Positions 5,790 to 13,190 of a DNA stretch of 15,850 nucleotides are shown piece after piece. The notes below the pieces were generated by a model that was not told the DNA's origin, did no database searches, and was given only the letters and a program-made list of their open reading frames with translations. Where the stretch lies: positions 1 through 15,850 of the forward strand of contig JBFYMA010000028.1 in assembly GCA_041305085.1 (NCBI GenBank), given 5' to 3'. Origin of the DNA: SURF-58 sp041305085 (GTDB lineage: Archaea; Nanobdellota; Nanobdellia; Woesearchaeales; UBA9642). Position 1 is the first letter of the stretch. Each line of letters starts with the position of its first letter. The translations under genes were made by a program, and so were the position numbers.

Positions 5790-7514
5790 CTAGACAACAG
5801 TATTCTCCTGGATTTCTGTGGCATTGATTGTGTTTTCAATGTCTGGAACAAGCTGGTGGACTATCTTTGGGACAATGATGCTCAGTATTGCTCCAAGCCA
5901 TATCATCATCCCCATGTCAAAAAAGCTTGAGTAAAAGCTTCCTCCATCCACAACCTTAAGCAAAAGAGATGAAACCACTGAATGTATTATTATCATGAAC
6001 CCAACATACAGTGTTATCTGCTGAAGATCAACAAAAAGGTTGGCGTTTGTTCCTGAGCCCAGAATATTTGCAAGGTCAAAGCTTCCAGCCTGGGTCTGGG
6101 CTGTGAAAAGCCTTGCAAGTATTTTTACTATTTCTGCAGAAACAAAGCTCGTAGCGCAAAATCCTATCAGCGAACCATAAAACGCTCCCCGAAGCCCTGA
6201 CGCCAGCTGGTATTTCAGCTTTCTGAGTGAAAGGATTCTTTGAAAGTTTTTGCTTATTATAGCTCCTATTTTCTCAGCGTTTCCCCCAAGATAAATTGCT
6301 TCTGAAAAAATCCTTGAAAAGTGAAAAATCAGGTTGGAGCCTGTCTCTCCTGCAAAATACCTCCAGCAGACAAACTTGTCACTCCCTATTCTGAGCCTTC
6401 TGTAAAGGTTTATAGCCATATCATTCAGCAACCCAAAATCGTGGACCTGCAGAACGCTCAGGCTCGTGATGAGTGCGCCGCTCCTGATTTCTGTGGCGCT
6501 TCCAAGGGTTCTGACAAATATTGGGAATGCGACATCCCTTCTGTATATTATGCTTTCCTCGCTTTTGGCTATCAGCCCCAAAATCATCATAGGAGTAAAG
6601 GCTATTGCTGCTGAAAGGAGGAACTGGATGCCGAAAACAAAAAAGCACGCAATAAAAAGCACAAAACCTATTGGTGCGAGGAGGTAGAGCAGTTTTTGCA
6701 TTCTTTTCATTCCGGCATCCTTTATCTCCAGATCATGATACAGCTTGTCCTCAGGTATCACTGCCTTGATTATGACAAGCATAATTATGTCCATAAAGAA
6801 TATTGCTCCAGTTGAAACAAGTATCACAAGGTTTATTGAGATCCCCATAAGAAGGGGCAAAAGCAGCCCTATTGCTATTCCAAACGCCACAGCCATCGTG
6901 AGGCTTATGAATACATCCTGGAGGAGCTTTATGGTTTCAAGGGATTTCTGGTATTCTGTTGAATAGTCGTCCATCACAGAATTCTGCTCTTCAAGCAGAA
7001 AAATCTGGAGGTCTTCCCCAAAATCCATCATCACCGCAAACCTGTCAAGGAAGTCTGCCAGAATTTTTGAAGGAATCATATGACCCACCATCCTTGCAGT
7101 TTTTGCAAAGCCAATGTTCCACTTTGTTGACAGGTAAAGAATTTTTTCAGCAATGTTGGATATCTCTCCAAAGACTTTTTTCTGGGCTATCCTTTTCCAG
7201 AGCACAGCCCTGCTTACACCCATTGTGGAAATGGTTCCTGCATAGGTGATGAAAAGGTGCATGTTGTTGTTGATACTTGCTTTTTTCTTTTCAACAATTG
7301 ATATTGGGTAGAAAAATATTATTGCAAACCCTATGACCAGTATTATAAGGCTGTATATTATTGAAATGTTCGGAAAAAAAAACTGCACAGCCAGGAAAAC
7401 AACCAAAACTATCCCAAACAGCGGCAGAAAGAATTTTTTTGCAAACTCTCCTGTTGTTGAGTAGCCCATTATAGAAATGGTCCTTTCAATGTTTTCCAGT
7501 ATTGCAAGCTTCAT
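5790..7514 (-). CDS. arlJ: Archaellum membrane platform protein ArlJ (FlaJ)
   Basis: This 574-residue polytopic membrane protein is of the GspF/TadC-like FlaJ family, the inner-membrane platform on which the ArlI ATPase acts. Hydrophobic segments lie at about residues 29-48, 52-70, 201-223, 226-250, 275-295 and 297-315, with further ones in the C-terminal quarter (near 450, 505-525 and 540-560). A cytoplasmic helical domain (about 80-195, including FGEDLQIFLLEEQNSVMDD) precedes the central membrane block. A second one (about 320-445, IRSGALITSLSVLQVHDFG and LYRRLRIG) follows it. These are the two FlaJ/T2SSF-type helical repeats that contact the ATPase. It is the last gene of the - strand operon, 51 bp after arlI, with GGAGG-like sequence before the ATG. 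Length and order fit the family. Confidence 0.93.
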   Translation of the reverse strand: MKLAILENIERTISIMGYSTTGEFAKKFFLPLFGIVLVVFLAVQFFFPNISIIYSLIILVIGFAIIFFYPISIVEKKKASINNNMHLFITYAGTISTMGVSRAVLWKRIAQKKVFGEISNIAEKILYLSTKWNIGFAKTARMVGHMIPSKILADFLDRFAVMMDFGEDLQIFLLEEQNSVMDDYSTEYQKSLETIKLLQDVFISLTMAVAFGIAIGLLLPLLMGISINLVILVSTGAIFFMDIIMLVIIKAVIPEDKLYHDLEIKDAGMKRMQKLLYLLAPIGFVLFIACFFVFGIQFLLSAAIAFTPMMILGLIAKSEESIIYRRDVAFPIFVRTLGSATEIRSGALITSLSVLQVHDFGLLNDMAINLYRRLRIGSDKFVCWRYFAGETGSNLIFHFSRIFSEAIYLGGNAEKIGAIISKNFQRILSLRKLKYQLASGLRGAFYGSLIGFCATSFVSAEIVKILARLFTAQTQAGSFDLANILGSGTNANLFVDLQQITLYVGFMIIIHSVVSSLLLKVVDGGSFYSSFFDMGMMIWLGAILSIIVPKIVHQLVPDIENTINATEIQENTVV

Positions 7515-7565
7515 CTATTATTTAATCCTCCACAAAACTCTGCTGCCAAAAAATCTTTATCCTGA

Positions 7566-9248
7566 CTACTCTTCCTCTTCTGCCTTTTCCATCTCTATCT
7601 TGAAAGGAAGCGCATCCACTCCGTCAAGCCTGAACTTCTTGATTATCTCCCAGACATCAAAGTAGTTGAATATCTGGTTTTCGATCATTTTTTCTATTAT
7701 TTTCTTCCTGAGATCCATTTCCTTATAGATGTCCCTTGTATTCTCGTATCCAAGAATTTTTGCAATCTTTTGCTCCAGAATATAGCTGTTGAAAAGCCCC
7801 CTGAATGCGTGGATATCCTTTTTTGGGTTCCAGTCAAAAACCTGTCTGGTGATCATTTTGTCCGCAGGCGCATAATACCTCTCCATTTCAGTAACGCTGA
7901 GCACCCTCCTTATGAAATGATTCTCCCTGAAGACTGCAGATTGGATAAGGACAACATTGAGGTTGTCGATAAATGTTATAGGAATATTTATTGGGTGGCC
8001 TGTCAGCCTTTGGACCAGCGTTGTTACGTTGCCTGCGTGGAAAGTGCTCATGACTGGGTGGCCTGTCTGCATTGCCTGGAAAGCAATGTTTCCTTCAGCT
8101 CCCCTTATTTCTCCAACAATTATGTAGTTTGGCCTTGACCTCAGTGCTGCAATAAGAAGGTCAATGTATCCTATGTCAGATGCCTTTCCTCCTGACTCCC
8201 TTGTCAAAAGGTGCTGCCACACCTCGTGCGGCATCTTTACCTCTGGAGTGTTCTCTACTGTGTAAACCTTTGCATCAGGCTTTATAAATGCAGAGATTGC
8301 GTTCAGGGTTGTTGTTTTTCCAGAAGCTGTTTCTCCGCACACAAAAAGGTTCATCCCGTTTTCAAGGCATATCCACAGGTATGCTGCAAGCTCTGAGCTC
8401 ATTGTTCCCCAGTTGACTACCTGGGTTGCACTCACAGGAACCTCTGAGAACTTCCTGAGAGTAAAGCTTGAGCCCTCAAGGCTGACATCCCTTCCATAAA
8501 TAAAGTTGGCCCTTGAGCCGTCCGGCATGATTGCGTCAACAATGCTCTTTGCATCGCTTACAGGCCTTTCAACCCTTTCTGTTGTCTCCATTATGTAAGC
8601 GTTCACATCATTGTCATCCACAAACACTATATTGGAAAATATCATGTCAAAAATCTTGTGAACTGCCTTCATCTGGCCAACACCTGTACAATGGATATCT
8701 TCCAGGTATGGGTCTTTGAAAAGGGGATCCAGCCTTCCATACCCTATCCTGTTCCTTATAATAAAATACTTGAACAATTCTTCCTCACCCTTTGTTATTG
8801 GAATTTTTGCTTCCATGCTTCCCAGGAATTTTGACAAAAACCCTTTTTCGCCACTCCCGCCTCCTGTTGTCGTCACCATATCAAACAGCTTCATAAGCAC
8901 TGTATCAAGCTGGGTTATTTTATCAGGCACAGGCTGCGTATGCGCAACAGATATCAGCTTGGTAAGAATTTTATCGTATGTCTGAAGCTGCTCAGGAGTC
9001 ATCTCGGGCTGGATTATGTTGTACTCCATATGGCCCCCTTTTTTCCTGAAAACATGGATAAATATTGGGTCTCCCACAGGGTATATAAGGTTAGGAAACC
9101 TCATTTTTTTCATAGAGGAATCCAGCTCCACGTAGTATTCAGGCTCTCCTTCTTTTTGCGAGAATTTTTCCACATATTTTTTTACATGCGGAAACTTCTG
9201 CATTGCCTCCTGCAGGGTCGTTGTCTTGCTCGCTTTTTTTATTTTCAT
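7566..9248 (-). CDS. arlI: Archaellum motor ATPase ArlI (FlaI)
   Basis: This 560-residue type II/IV secretion-type ATPase hydrolyses ATP to drive archaellum assembly and rotation on the cytoplasmic face of ArlJ. The N-terminal half (about 1-270) is the family's hexamer-forming domain. The C-terminal RecA-like domain carries Walker A GETASGKTT (305-313, Lys311), an acidic box near 331-336 (VENTPE), Walker B YIIVGEIRG (375-383) with catalytic Glu380, and the His box STFHAG (401-406). LLIAALRSRPNYIIVGEIRGAE is diagnostic of the family. The first 150 residues include a low-complexity TTTGGGGSGEKG linker around 126-137. It lies between arlH (45 bp upstream) and arlJ, the usual motor trio. A weak AGGA precedes the ATG. 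Archaeal type IV pilus ATPases are close relatives, but the operon settles the assignment. Confidence 0.95.
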   Translation of the reverse strand: MKIKKASKTTTLQEAMQKFPHVKKYVEKFSQKEGEPEYYVELDSSMKKMRFPNLIYPVGDPIFIHVFRKKGGHMEYNIIQPEMTPEQLQTYDKILTKLISVAHTQPVPDKITQLDTVLMKLFDMVTTTGGGSGEKGFLSKFLGSMEAKIPITKGEEELFKYFIIRNRIGYGRLDPLFKDPYLEDIHCTGVGQMKAVHKIFDMIFSNIVFVDDNDVNAYIMETTERVERPVSDAKSIVDAIMPDGSRANFIYGRDVSLEGSSFTLRKFSEVPVSATQVVNWGTMSSELAAYLWICLENGMNLFVCGETASGKTTTLNAISAFIKPDAKVYTVENTPEVKMPHEVWQHLLTRESGGKASDIGYIDLLIAALRSRPNYIIVGEIRGAEGNIAFQAMQTGHPVMSTFHAGNVTTLVQRLTGHPINIPITFIDNLNVVLIQSAVFRENHFIRRVLSVTEMERYYAPADKMITRQVFDWNPKKDIHAFRGLFNSYILEQKIAKILGYENTRDIYKEMDLRKKIIEKMIENQIFNYFDVWEIIKKFRLDGVDALPFKIEMEKAEEEE

Positions 9249-9293
9249 TTTTTCCTATATTTTTGCATATTGTTGTGTTTGTTTTTGCTGCCC

Positions 9294-10001
9294 TTATGAT
9301 GTGCTTGCTATCTCCAGCGCCAGCCCAAGCCCTGCAAGAACCTTATAAGGTATAGGTGTTGAAAGTTCTCCTCCTGCGCCTGTAAACCTTTCTATGTGAA
9401 TCAGCTTTATTATTACTCCGTACTGCTCTTTTTGCTCAAGCCTGAAATAGATGTCTGAAACAGATTTCAGAAGGTCCAAAAAGTTTTCATTAAGATGCTT
9501 TGGATTTACACAAAAAATTATTATTTTGTTGAGTGATGTGAGCTCTTTCAAAAATTTTATTATGTTGAAAGTCATCTCATCTGAAAGGTTGTCCTCTACA
9601 AGAAGGTGGGACATAGTGTCAAAAACTATTACATCTTTCTGGAATATCTCCTTTGTTTCAAGAATATTTTTGAAAAAATTTTTTTCATAAGGCACGCTTC
9701 CAAATGATGGAAAGAGTGAGAGAAACAGAGCTTCGTTGTTGAAAAGCTTTTTTTTGACTTTATAATTAAATGACTCCATCTGCTGGACAAAACCAGCTGT
9801 GTTAAGCTCTGTACTTAAATAAGTAAACGATGCACCCGCACTTGTAAGGCCGAAAACAAGCCTCTGGGCCATCACGCTTTTGCCCATCCCATTATCCCCT
9901 TCTATAAGGATAAGCGAGTTCTTTGGTATTCCTCCTCCAAACCTATCGTTCAACTCATCCCCTTTCAGGGTTATTGGTATTATATCTGTTCTTTTTGCCA
10001 T
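9294..10001 (-). CDS. arlH: Archaellum ATP-binding protein ArlH (FlaH)
   Basis: This 235-residue RecA/KaiC-like protein binds ATP and forms a ring that associates with ArlI and the cytoplasmic ring of the archaellum motor. Walker A is GDNGMGKS (35-42). The Walker B strand is DVIVFDTMS (123-131), with Asp128 but without the glutamate usual for active hydrolysis, as in other FlaH proteins, which bind ATP but hydrolyse it poorly. The C-terminal block IPYKVLAGLGLALEIAS is the conserved FlaH tail. A strong Shine-Dalgarno site (GAGGTGG, about 10006-10012) precedes the ATG by a few bases. It lies 48 bp after arlG and 45 bp before arlI, consistent with one transcript. Confidence 0.94.
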   Translation of the reverse strand: MAKRTDIIPITLKGDELNDRFGGGIPKNSLILIEGDNGMGKSVMAQRLVFGLTSAGASFTYLSTELNTAGFVQQMESFNYKVKKKLFNNEALFLSLFPSFGSVPYEKNFFKNILETKEIFQKDVIVFDTMSHLLVEDNLSDEMTFNIIKFLKELTSLNKIIIFCVNPKHLNENFLDLLKSVSDIYFRLEQKEQYGVIIKLIHIERFTGAGGELSTPIPYKVLAGLGLALEIASTS

Positions 10002-10049
10002 TGCCCACCTCTTTTTTCCGGGAAAAATTAATTTTGTAAATATTACTGT

Positions 10050-10505
10050 TCAGGTTGCCTCAAAAATCTTGATGTCTGAATGCCCGTATTCTGTGACTAT
10101 CTTTGCAGTGTGATTGCCTTGCGCAACAGTATAGTCTATCAATACTTGCACTGTCTCATCAGGATCCCACATCCTGGGATTTTGTATGTCTGGCTCAAGT
10201 ATCTGGATTGTCCTGTTGCTGTCATTCCTAGGAATCCTTATGTTATCAACATAAAAATCAAGATTTTCTGTCTTCAGGGTTGTGCTTCCCTCGTTGGATA
10301 TGCTGAGTGCTATTGTGCCTGCAGAGTAAGACGCATTGCTTATGCTGACTCTTGTGTTGAGCTGCTGAATGGTCGAGTCCTTTTTTGACTCCAGCGAGTT
10401 TCTGTCCTGTATAAGGACATCTTTTGATATGATAAATATGCCTACCAGAACGACCAGCATAAAGCTGAAAAATATTACCTGGGACACTATTGTACTGAAA
10501 GCCAT
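10050..10505 (-). CDS. arlG: Archaellum stator-type protein ArlG-like (FlaG)
   Basis: This 151-residue protein has a single N-terminal membrane helix (about residues 8-27, SQVIFFSFMLVVLVGIFII) without a basic n-region, and an external beta-sandwich domain. The block SISNEGSTTLKTENLDFYVD followed by IRIPRN matches the ArlF/ArlG-type domain and closely parallels the same region of the upstream gene (VKNSGNQKLDASKVDIYIN). In known archaella, ArlF and ArlG anchor the motor to the S-layer. It is called ArlG because it is second of the pair and immediately precedes arlH, as in euryarchaeal operons; sequence alone would not separate G from F. It has a very good Shine-Dalgarno site (GGAGG at about 10510-10514). 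Confidence 0.78.
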   Translation of the reverse strand: MAFSTIVSQVIFFSFMLVVLVGIFIISKDVLIQDRNSLESKKDSTIQQLNTRVSISNASYSAGTIALSISNEGSTTLKTENLDFYVDNIRIPRNDSNRTIQILEPDIQNPRMWDPDETVQVLIDYTVAQGNHTAKIVTEYGHSDIKIFEAT

Positions 10506-10527
10506 TATTCCTCCTCGCCAAAACTTT

Positions 10528-10551
10528 GCCGCTAAACAGGTTTTTAGCAGC
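10528..10551 (-). other. Stem-loop between arlF and arlG
   Basis: GCTGCTAAA and TTTAGCGGC on the - strand pair over nine positions (one G-T), with a six-base loop. It lies between arlF and the Shine-Dalgarno site of arlG. It could be an RNA-processing or stability element that sets the relative amounts of ArlF and ArlG. There is no T-run after it, so full termination is unlikely. Confidence 0.4.
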
Positions 10552-10567
10552 TTATTTTATGTCTTTT

Positions 10568-10576
10568 CTTTATATG
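10568..10576 (-). promoter_or_regulatory. Possible internal TATA box before arlG
   Basis: On the - strand, ACATATAAAG lies just after the arlF stop codon and about 65 bp before the arlG ATG. Initiation about 25 bp later would fall inside the stem-loop at 10528-10551. An internal promoter for arlGHIJ is possible, but the rest of the operon has no comparable signal. Confidence 0.3.
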
Positions 10577-10592
10577 TATGAATGGGATTGAA

Positions 10593-11060
10593 TCAAACAG
10601 TAAACTCTTCTGTGTCTTTTCCGTCAAACTGTGTGGTAACGGTAAGCTCATGCACCTGCGTGTTGGTTAGTGAAAAATTGTATATCTGTATAAGCAGCTG
10701 CTCTTTTGGATCCCACAGTGTGTCTGAAACAACTTCTGTATCTGGGAGGATTTCAGCTGTCCTGTTTGTGGCATTTCTTGGAATGTATATTTTATTTATG
10801 TATATGTCAACCTTTGATGCATCGAGCTTTTGGTTTCCCGAGTTTTTTACATACACCTTTGTGGTATTGGTTGTATTGTCAAAATTTATGACATCAATCT
10901 TGATATCTGTCTTGAGCTCCTGGGTTACCATAGCCTGGGTAAGCGCCACAGAAGACTTCGTCTTGTCAAAATAGTCTTTAAATGACACCACTACTCCTGT
11001 AGTTACAGTCATCGCAGCTATCAGGAGTATTATCGCGCTTGCAACGTTTCCAAAGCCCAT
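10593..11060 (-). CDS. arlF: Archaellum stator-type protein ArlF-like (FlaF)
   Basis: This 155-residue protein starts MGFGNVASAIILLIAAMTV, a membrane helix directly after the start with no basic segment, as in archaeal FlaF. A predicted short coiled linker (about 28-50) leads to a beta-rich domain with VKNSGNQKLDASKVDIYIN and IYIPRNATNRTAEILPD. The phrase IPRN-N/D-x-T/S-NRT is nearly the same in the next gene (IPRNDSNRTIQILEPD), so the two are paralogues. Known ArlF binds S-layer protein and, with ArlG, forms a periplasm-side filament that holds the motor. Position before arlG supports the name. No Shine-Dalgarno sequence is seen, and a short leader is likely. Confidence 0.8.
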   Translation of the reverse strand: MGFGNVASAIILLIAAMTVTTGVVVSFKDYFDKTKSSVALTQAMVTQELKTDIKIDVINFDNTTNTTKVYVKNSGNQKLDASKVDIYINKIYIPRNATNRTAEILPDTEVVSDTLWDPKEQLLIQIYNFSLTNTQVHELTVTTQFDGKDTEEFTV

Positions 11061-11088
11061 TTTTCAAAAAATTTATAAATCTTGGTTG

Positions 11089-11094
11089 TTATAT
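11089..11094 (-). promoter_or_regulatory. TATA-like box of arlF
   Basis: On the - strand, ATATAA within TACAATATAACA lies about 31 bp before the arlF ATG, fitting a short-leader transcript. A second TATA-like word, TTTATAAA, lies only about 12-19 bp before the ATG, which is too close to act as its TATA box unless translation starts further in. Confidence 0.45.
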
Positions 11095-11108
11095 TGTATT
11101 GTTTTTTA

Positions 11109-11131
11109 GTAATTCGGAATTTCCGAATTAC
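11109..11131. promoter_or_regulatory. Perfect 23-bp palindrome, candidate operator
   Basis: GTAATTCGGAA (11109-11119) is followed by one T and its exact reverse complement TTCCGAATTAC (11121-11131). It lies in the 102-bp region between the divergent arlF and 11163 genes and abuts the TATA box of the latter. The symmetry is that of a dimeric repressor or activator site. The winged-helix protein at 12590-13162, in the operon it controls, is the obvious candidate ligand (inference). Confidence 0.7.
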
Positions 11132-11139
11132 CATATAAG
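11132..11139 (+). promoter_or_regulatory. TATA box of the 11163 operon
   Basis: CATATAAG is centred about 27 bp before the ATG at 11163, implying an essentially leaderless transcript. The palindrome occupies the BRE position, so a bound regulator would block TFB/TBP or contact them. Confidence 0.65.
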
Positions 11140-11162
11140 TATATCAAATAGGTTGTATTTAA

Positions 11163-11801
11163 ATGTTTCGAAAACATGCGCTTGCAAGGGGTTATGAAAT
11201 TTTGGTCATATTTGTTGCAATAGTCATGAGCTGTGTCATATTATTTGTTTTTTTTGCCAGACAGTTCGGGCCCGAAACAGGAGAAAGAGCAAAACAGGCG
11301 TCTCAGGAAGCATATTCAGAGTCAGGAGGAAAGTCTTTCAAAATAATGGAAATAAGCATTGAAGACGGGACAGATAGCATGCCGGGAAGCATAGACTATG
11401 TGTATATACATCTGAAGCTCTCGCCAGGCTCGGAATGGATAAGCCTTAACAGAACCCTGTTGGATCTTGAAATAGAGGAGAACCGAAGCACCAGCTATAT
11501 TTTTTCTTCAGCAATAAACTGCTCTTCAAAAAACCAGTCAGACCCATTATCCATTTACAACAGCACAAACAACGGAAAGTTCGGCATGGAATACATATTC
11601 AGAGGTTCTGATGAAAGAGGGCCGGGCGTATTGACTGAAAACGAGATAGGCTTGCTTTGCTTTAAGACTCCCAGAAGCCTGTCAAACGATGAAAACTTCA
11701 GGCTGACAATAGTGCCCTCGAGAGGAGTCCCTTTTTACTATGAGCAGAGCCTTCCCCAAAACCTCAATAAGCAAAAAACAGTGATATACAAAAGAGCATA
11801 A
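11163..11801 (+). CDS. Archaellin/pilin-like protein with class III signal
   Basis: This 212-residue protein begins MFRKHALARG followed by the hydrophobic helix YEILVIFVAIVMSCVILFVFF. This is a basic n-region ending in Arg-Gly before a membrane helix, fitting cleavage after Gly10 by the archaellin/pilin peptidase. The outer domain parallels the proteins at 1652 and 15094: IDYVYIHLKL, LNRTLLDLEIEE, INCSS, LTENEIGLLCFKTPRSL, and FRLTIVPSRGVPFYYEQ near the end. It has several Asn-X-Ser/Thr sites (N-glycosylation is common on archaellins). It heads a + strand operon that interrupts the archaellum operon and is one base from the next gene. It could be a second archaellin, a filament adaptor, or a pilin subunit with its own accessory genes. 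Confidence 0.75.
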   Translation: MFRKHALARGYEILVIFVAIVMSCVILFVFFARQFGPETGERAKQASQEAYSESGGKSFKIMEISIEDGTDSMPGSIDYVYIHLKLSPGSEWISLNRTLLDLEIEENRSTSYIFSSAINCSSKNQSDPLSIYNSTNNGKFGMEYIFRGSDERGPGVLTENEIGLLCFKTPRSLSNDENFRLTIVPSRGVPFYYEQSLPQNLNKQKTVIYKRA

Positions 11802-11802
11802 C

Positions 11803-12576
11803 ATGGTAAGCCAAAACCTTAAGGCCCACATAATTGCCAACATTATAATAAAGAAGAACAAAGACATCAGCAAGGTAGATATTCCTGAAGACTGCAAGAT
11901 ACAGGTCTACAGCCATGTGGGGTTTGCAAGAATTATAGACGGGGATATCTATGAGGGTATAAACATCCTGAGAAAAGCCAAGGACATGGGCGGTCAGGAC
12001 TTTGTTGACAGCGTTGCTGAAATCTCTTTTAAAAAAATCAGGGAAAAAAAAATTCTTGAAGGATGCAAAATAATCAGGGTGCTGGAGGCCCTGGGGTACA
12101 ATACAGACTATTCAAAATATGTCAGCGTAGATGACCTTATAGATATAGCCAGGATGATTTTGAAGGACGACAGGCTTGAGGAGGGCTTTGCCATACTCAA
12201 CCTTATCAGGAAAATGGATGACAAAACTTTTGTGCCAATCATAACAGAGATTGGCTATGAAAAAATTGCCAAAGGCCAGACAGAGACAGGAATAAAAATC
12301 CTTGAAAAAATCAAGGAGCTTGTGGGCGAGGATGCAATACAGTTCCTTGGAGACTATATTTTCAACAAGCTTAAGGCAGGGGATGTGGAGTTTGCCCTGG
12401 AGCTCCTCGAAAGAATCGTTCCCCTTGTAGGCACAAAATACTTTGAGCATGCAGCAGAAATAGGCTACCAAAAGCTTGCAAAAGGAGAAGTTGAAAATGG
12501 CTTAAAAATAATCGAGGGAATAAAGAAGCTTGGAGGAGAAGTCGACGAGACAATACTCCAGGTTATGAAAGGATGA
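11803..12576 (+). CDS. Six-repeat alpha-helical (TPR-like) protein
   Basis: This 257-residue soluble protein has about six helical-hairpin repeats of 34-40 residues, at about 33-63, 68-98, 110-140, 146-175, 182-211 and 216-246. The clearest pair is EIGYEKIAKGQTETGIKIL (149-167) and EIGYQKLAKGEVENGLKII (219-237), which share a G-Y-x-K-x-A-K-G-x-x-x-x-G-x-K-I pattern. The units resemble TPR or Sel1-type scaffolds that bind other proteins; I would not assign a specific family. There is no signal peptide or catalytic motif. It starts one base after the archaellin-like gene and ends 13 bp before the winged-helix gene, so all three are co-transcribed. A scaffold or chaperone role for the neighbouring pilin-like protein or the regulator is possible. 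Confidence 0.7.
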   Translation: MVSQNLKAHIIANIIIKKNKDISKVDIPEDCKIQVYSHVGFARIIDGDIYEGINILRKAKDMGGQDFVDSVAEISFKKIREKKILEGCKIIRVLEALGYNTDYSKYVSVDDLIDIARMILKDDRLEEGFAILNLIRKMDDKTFVPIITEIGYEKIAKGQTETGIKILEKIKELVGEDAIQFLGDYIFNKLKAGDVEFALELLERIVPLVGTKYFEHAAEIGYQKLAKGEVENGLKIIEGIKKLGGEVDETILQVMKG

Positions 12577-12589
12577 GGAAAGAAGAAAA

Positions 12590-13162
12590 ATGAAGTGCTG
12601 CGTATATTATGACAGGAATTTCAGGATACTTGATTACCTTCCTATAAACATTGACCCAGAAATAAAAGCAGCCATAGATGAATTCTGGAGCCAGGAAATA
12701 CCCCGAAAGATTCTGCTGTTTTTATCAGAGCACGAGGAAACAACCATCCCTGAAATAAAAAATGAAATAGGCCATTCAATGTCAACGCTTCATGAAAACA
12801 TCGTCAGGCTGGAGCAGGCAGGCCTTGTGGAAACCAAAATAACATATATAGAAAACAAGAAAAAAACAATAAAGCCAAGCGTGCTTTTTGTGACAAAAAA
12901 TCCCAAATTCAAGGTTGCGTTCAGAAAGTTTTTTCAGGGAGCATGGATTGACTCTGAAAAGAGCAAAAAGATAGCTGATTTTCTCCAGAAAAACCATGAA
13001 AAATATTTTACTGCTGAAGAGATTTCAAGCAGGCTCAGGATTCCTGTGGATGAAATAGAAATGCACCTCAGCAACTGGGAAAGCCTTACAACAAGAACAT
13101 TAAGCAATTTTCTCCAGCCAAAGCCTTTTGAAAAAAAGGTCATGTACAGGGGAAGAAAATGA
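12590..13162 (+). CDS. Winged-helix transcriptional regulator
   Basis: This 190-residue protein has an ArsR/MarR-like winged-helix domain at about 37-102: IPRKILLFLSEHEETTIPEI, then a recognition-helix region GHSMSTLHENIVRLEQAGLV (61-80), then a wing with ITYIENKKKTIKPSVLFV. A second helical segment at 123-170 (KIADFLQKNHEKYFTAEEIS and RIPVDEIEMHLSNW) looks like another helix-turn-helix. The protein is basic at the C-terminus. It is the last gene of the divergent operon whose promoter carries the perfect palindrome, so autoregulation and control of the facing arlF promoter is a reasonable inference. Euryarchaeal archaellum regulators such as EarA are also winged-helix proteins, but I cannot claim orthology. 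A purine-rich GAGGAAAG precedes the ATG. Confidence 0.8.
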   Translation: MKCCVYYDRNFRILDYLPINIDPEIKAAIDEFWSQEIPRKILLFLSEHEETTIPEIKNEIGHSMSTLHENIVRLEQAGLVETKITYIENKKKTIKPSVLFVTKNPKFKVAFRKFFQGAWIDSEKSKKIADFLQKNHEKYFTAEEISSRLRIPVDEIEMHLSNWESLTTRTLSNFLQPKPFEKKVMYRGRK

Positions 13163-13190
13163 AAAGAAAGCAGGGCACTGCACAGTTTAT

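Noticed and set aside
7770..9299. Long + strand frames opposite arlI (up to about 120 codons)
   Set aside because: They are antisense shadows of a strongly conserved ATPase gene, with cysteine/histidine-rich unnatural composition and no ribosome sites.
10258..10521. - strand frame overlapping arlG in another frame
   Set aside because: It overlaps a well-supported membrane protein and its product has no recognisable features; the strong Shine-Dalgarno spacing favours arlG.
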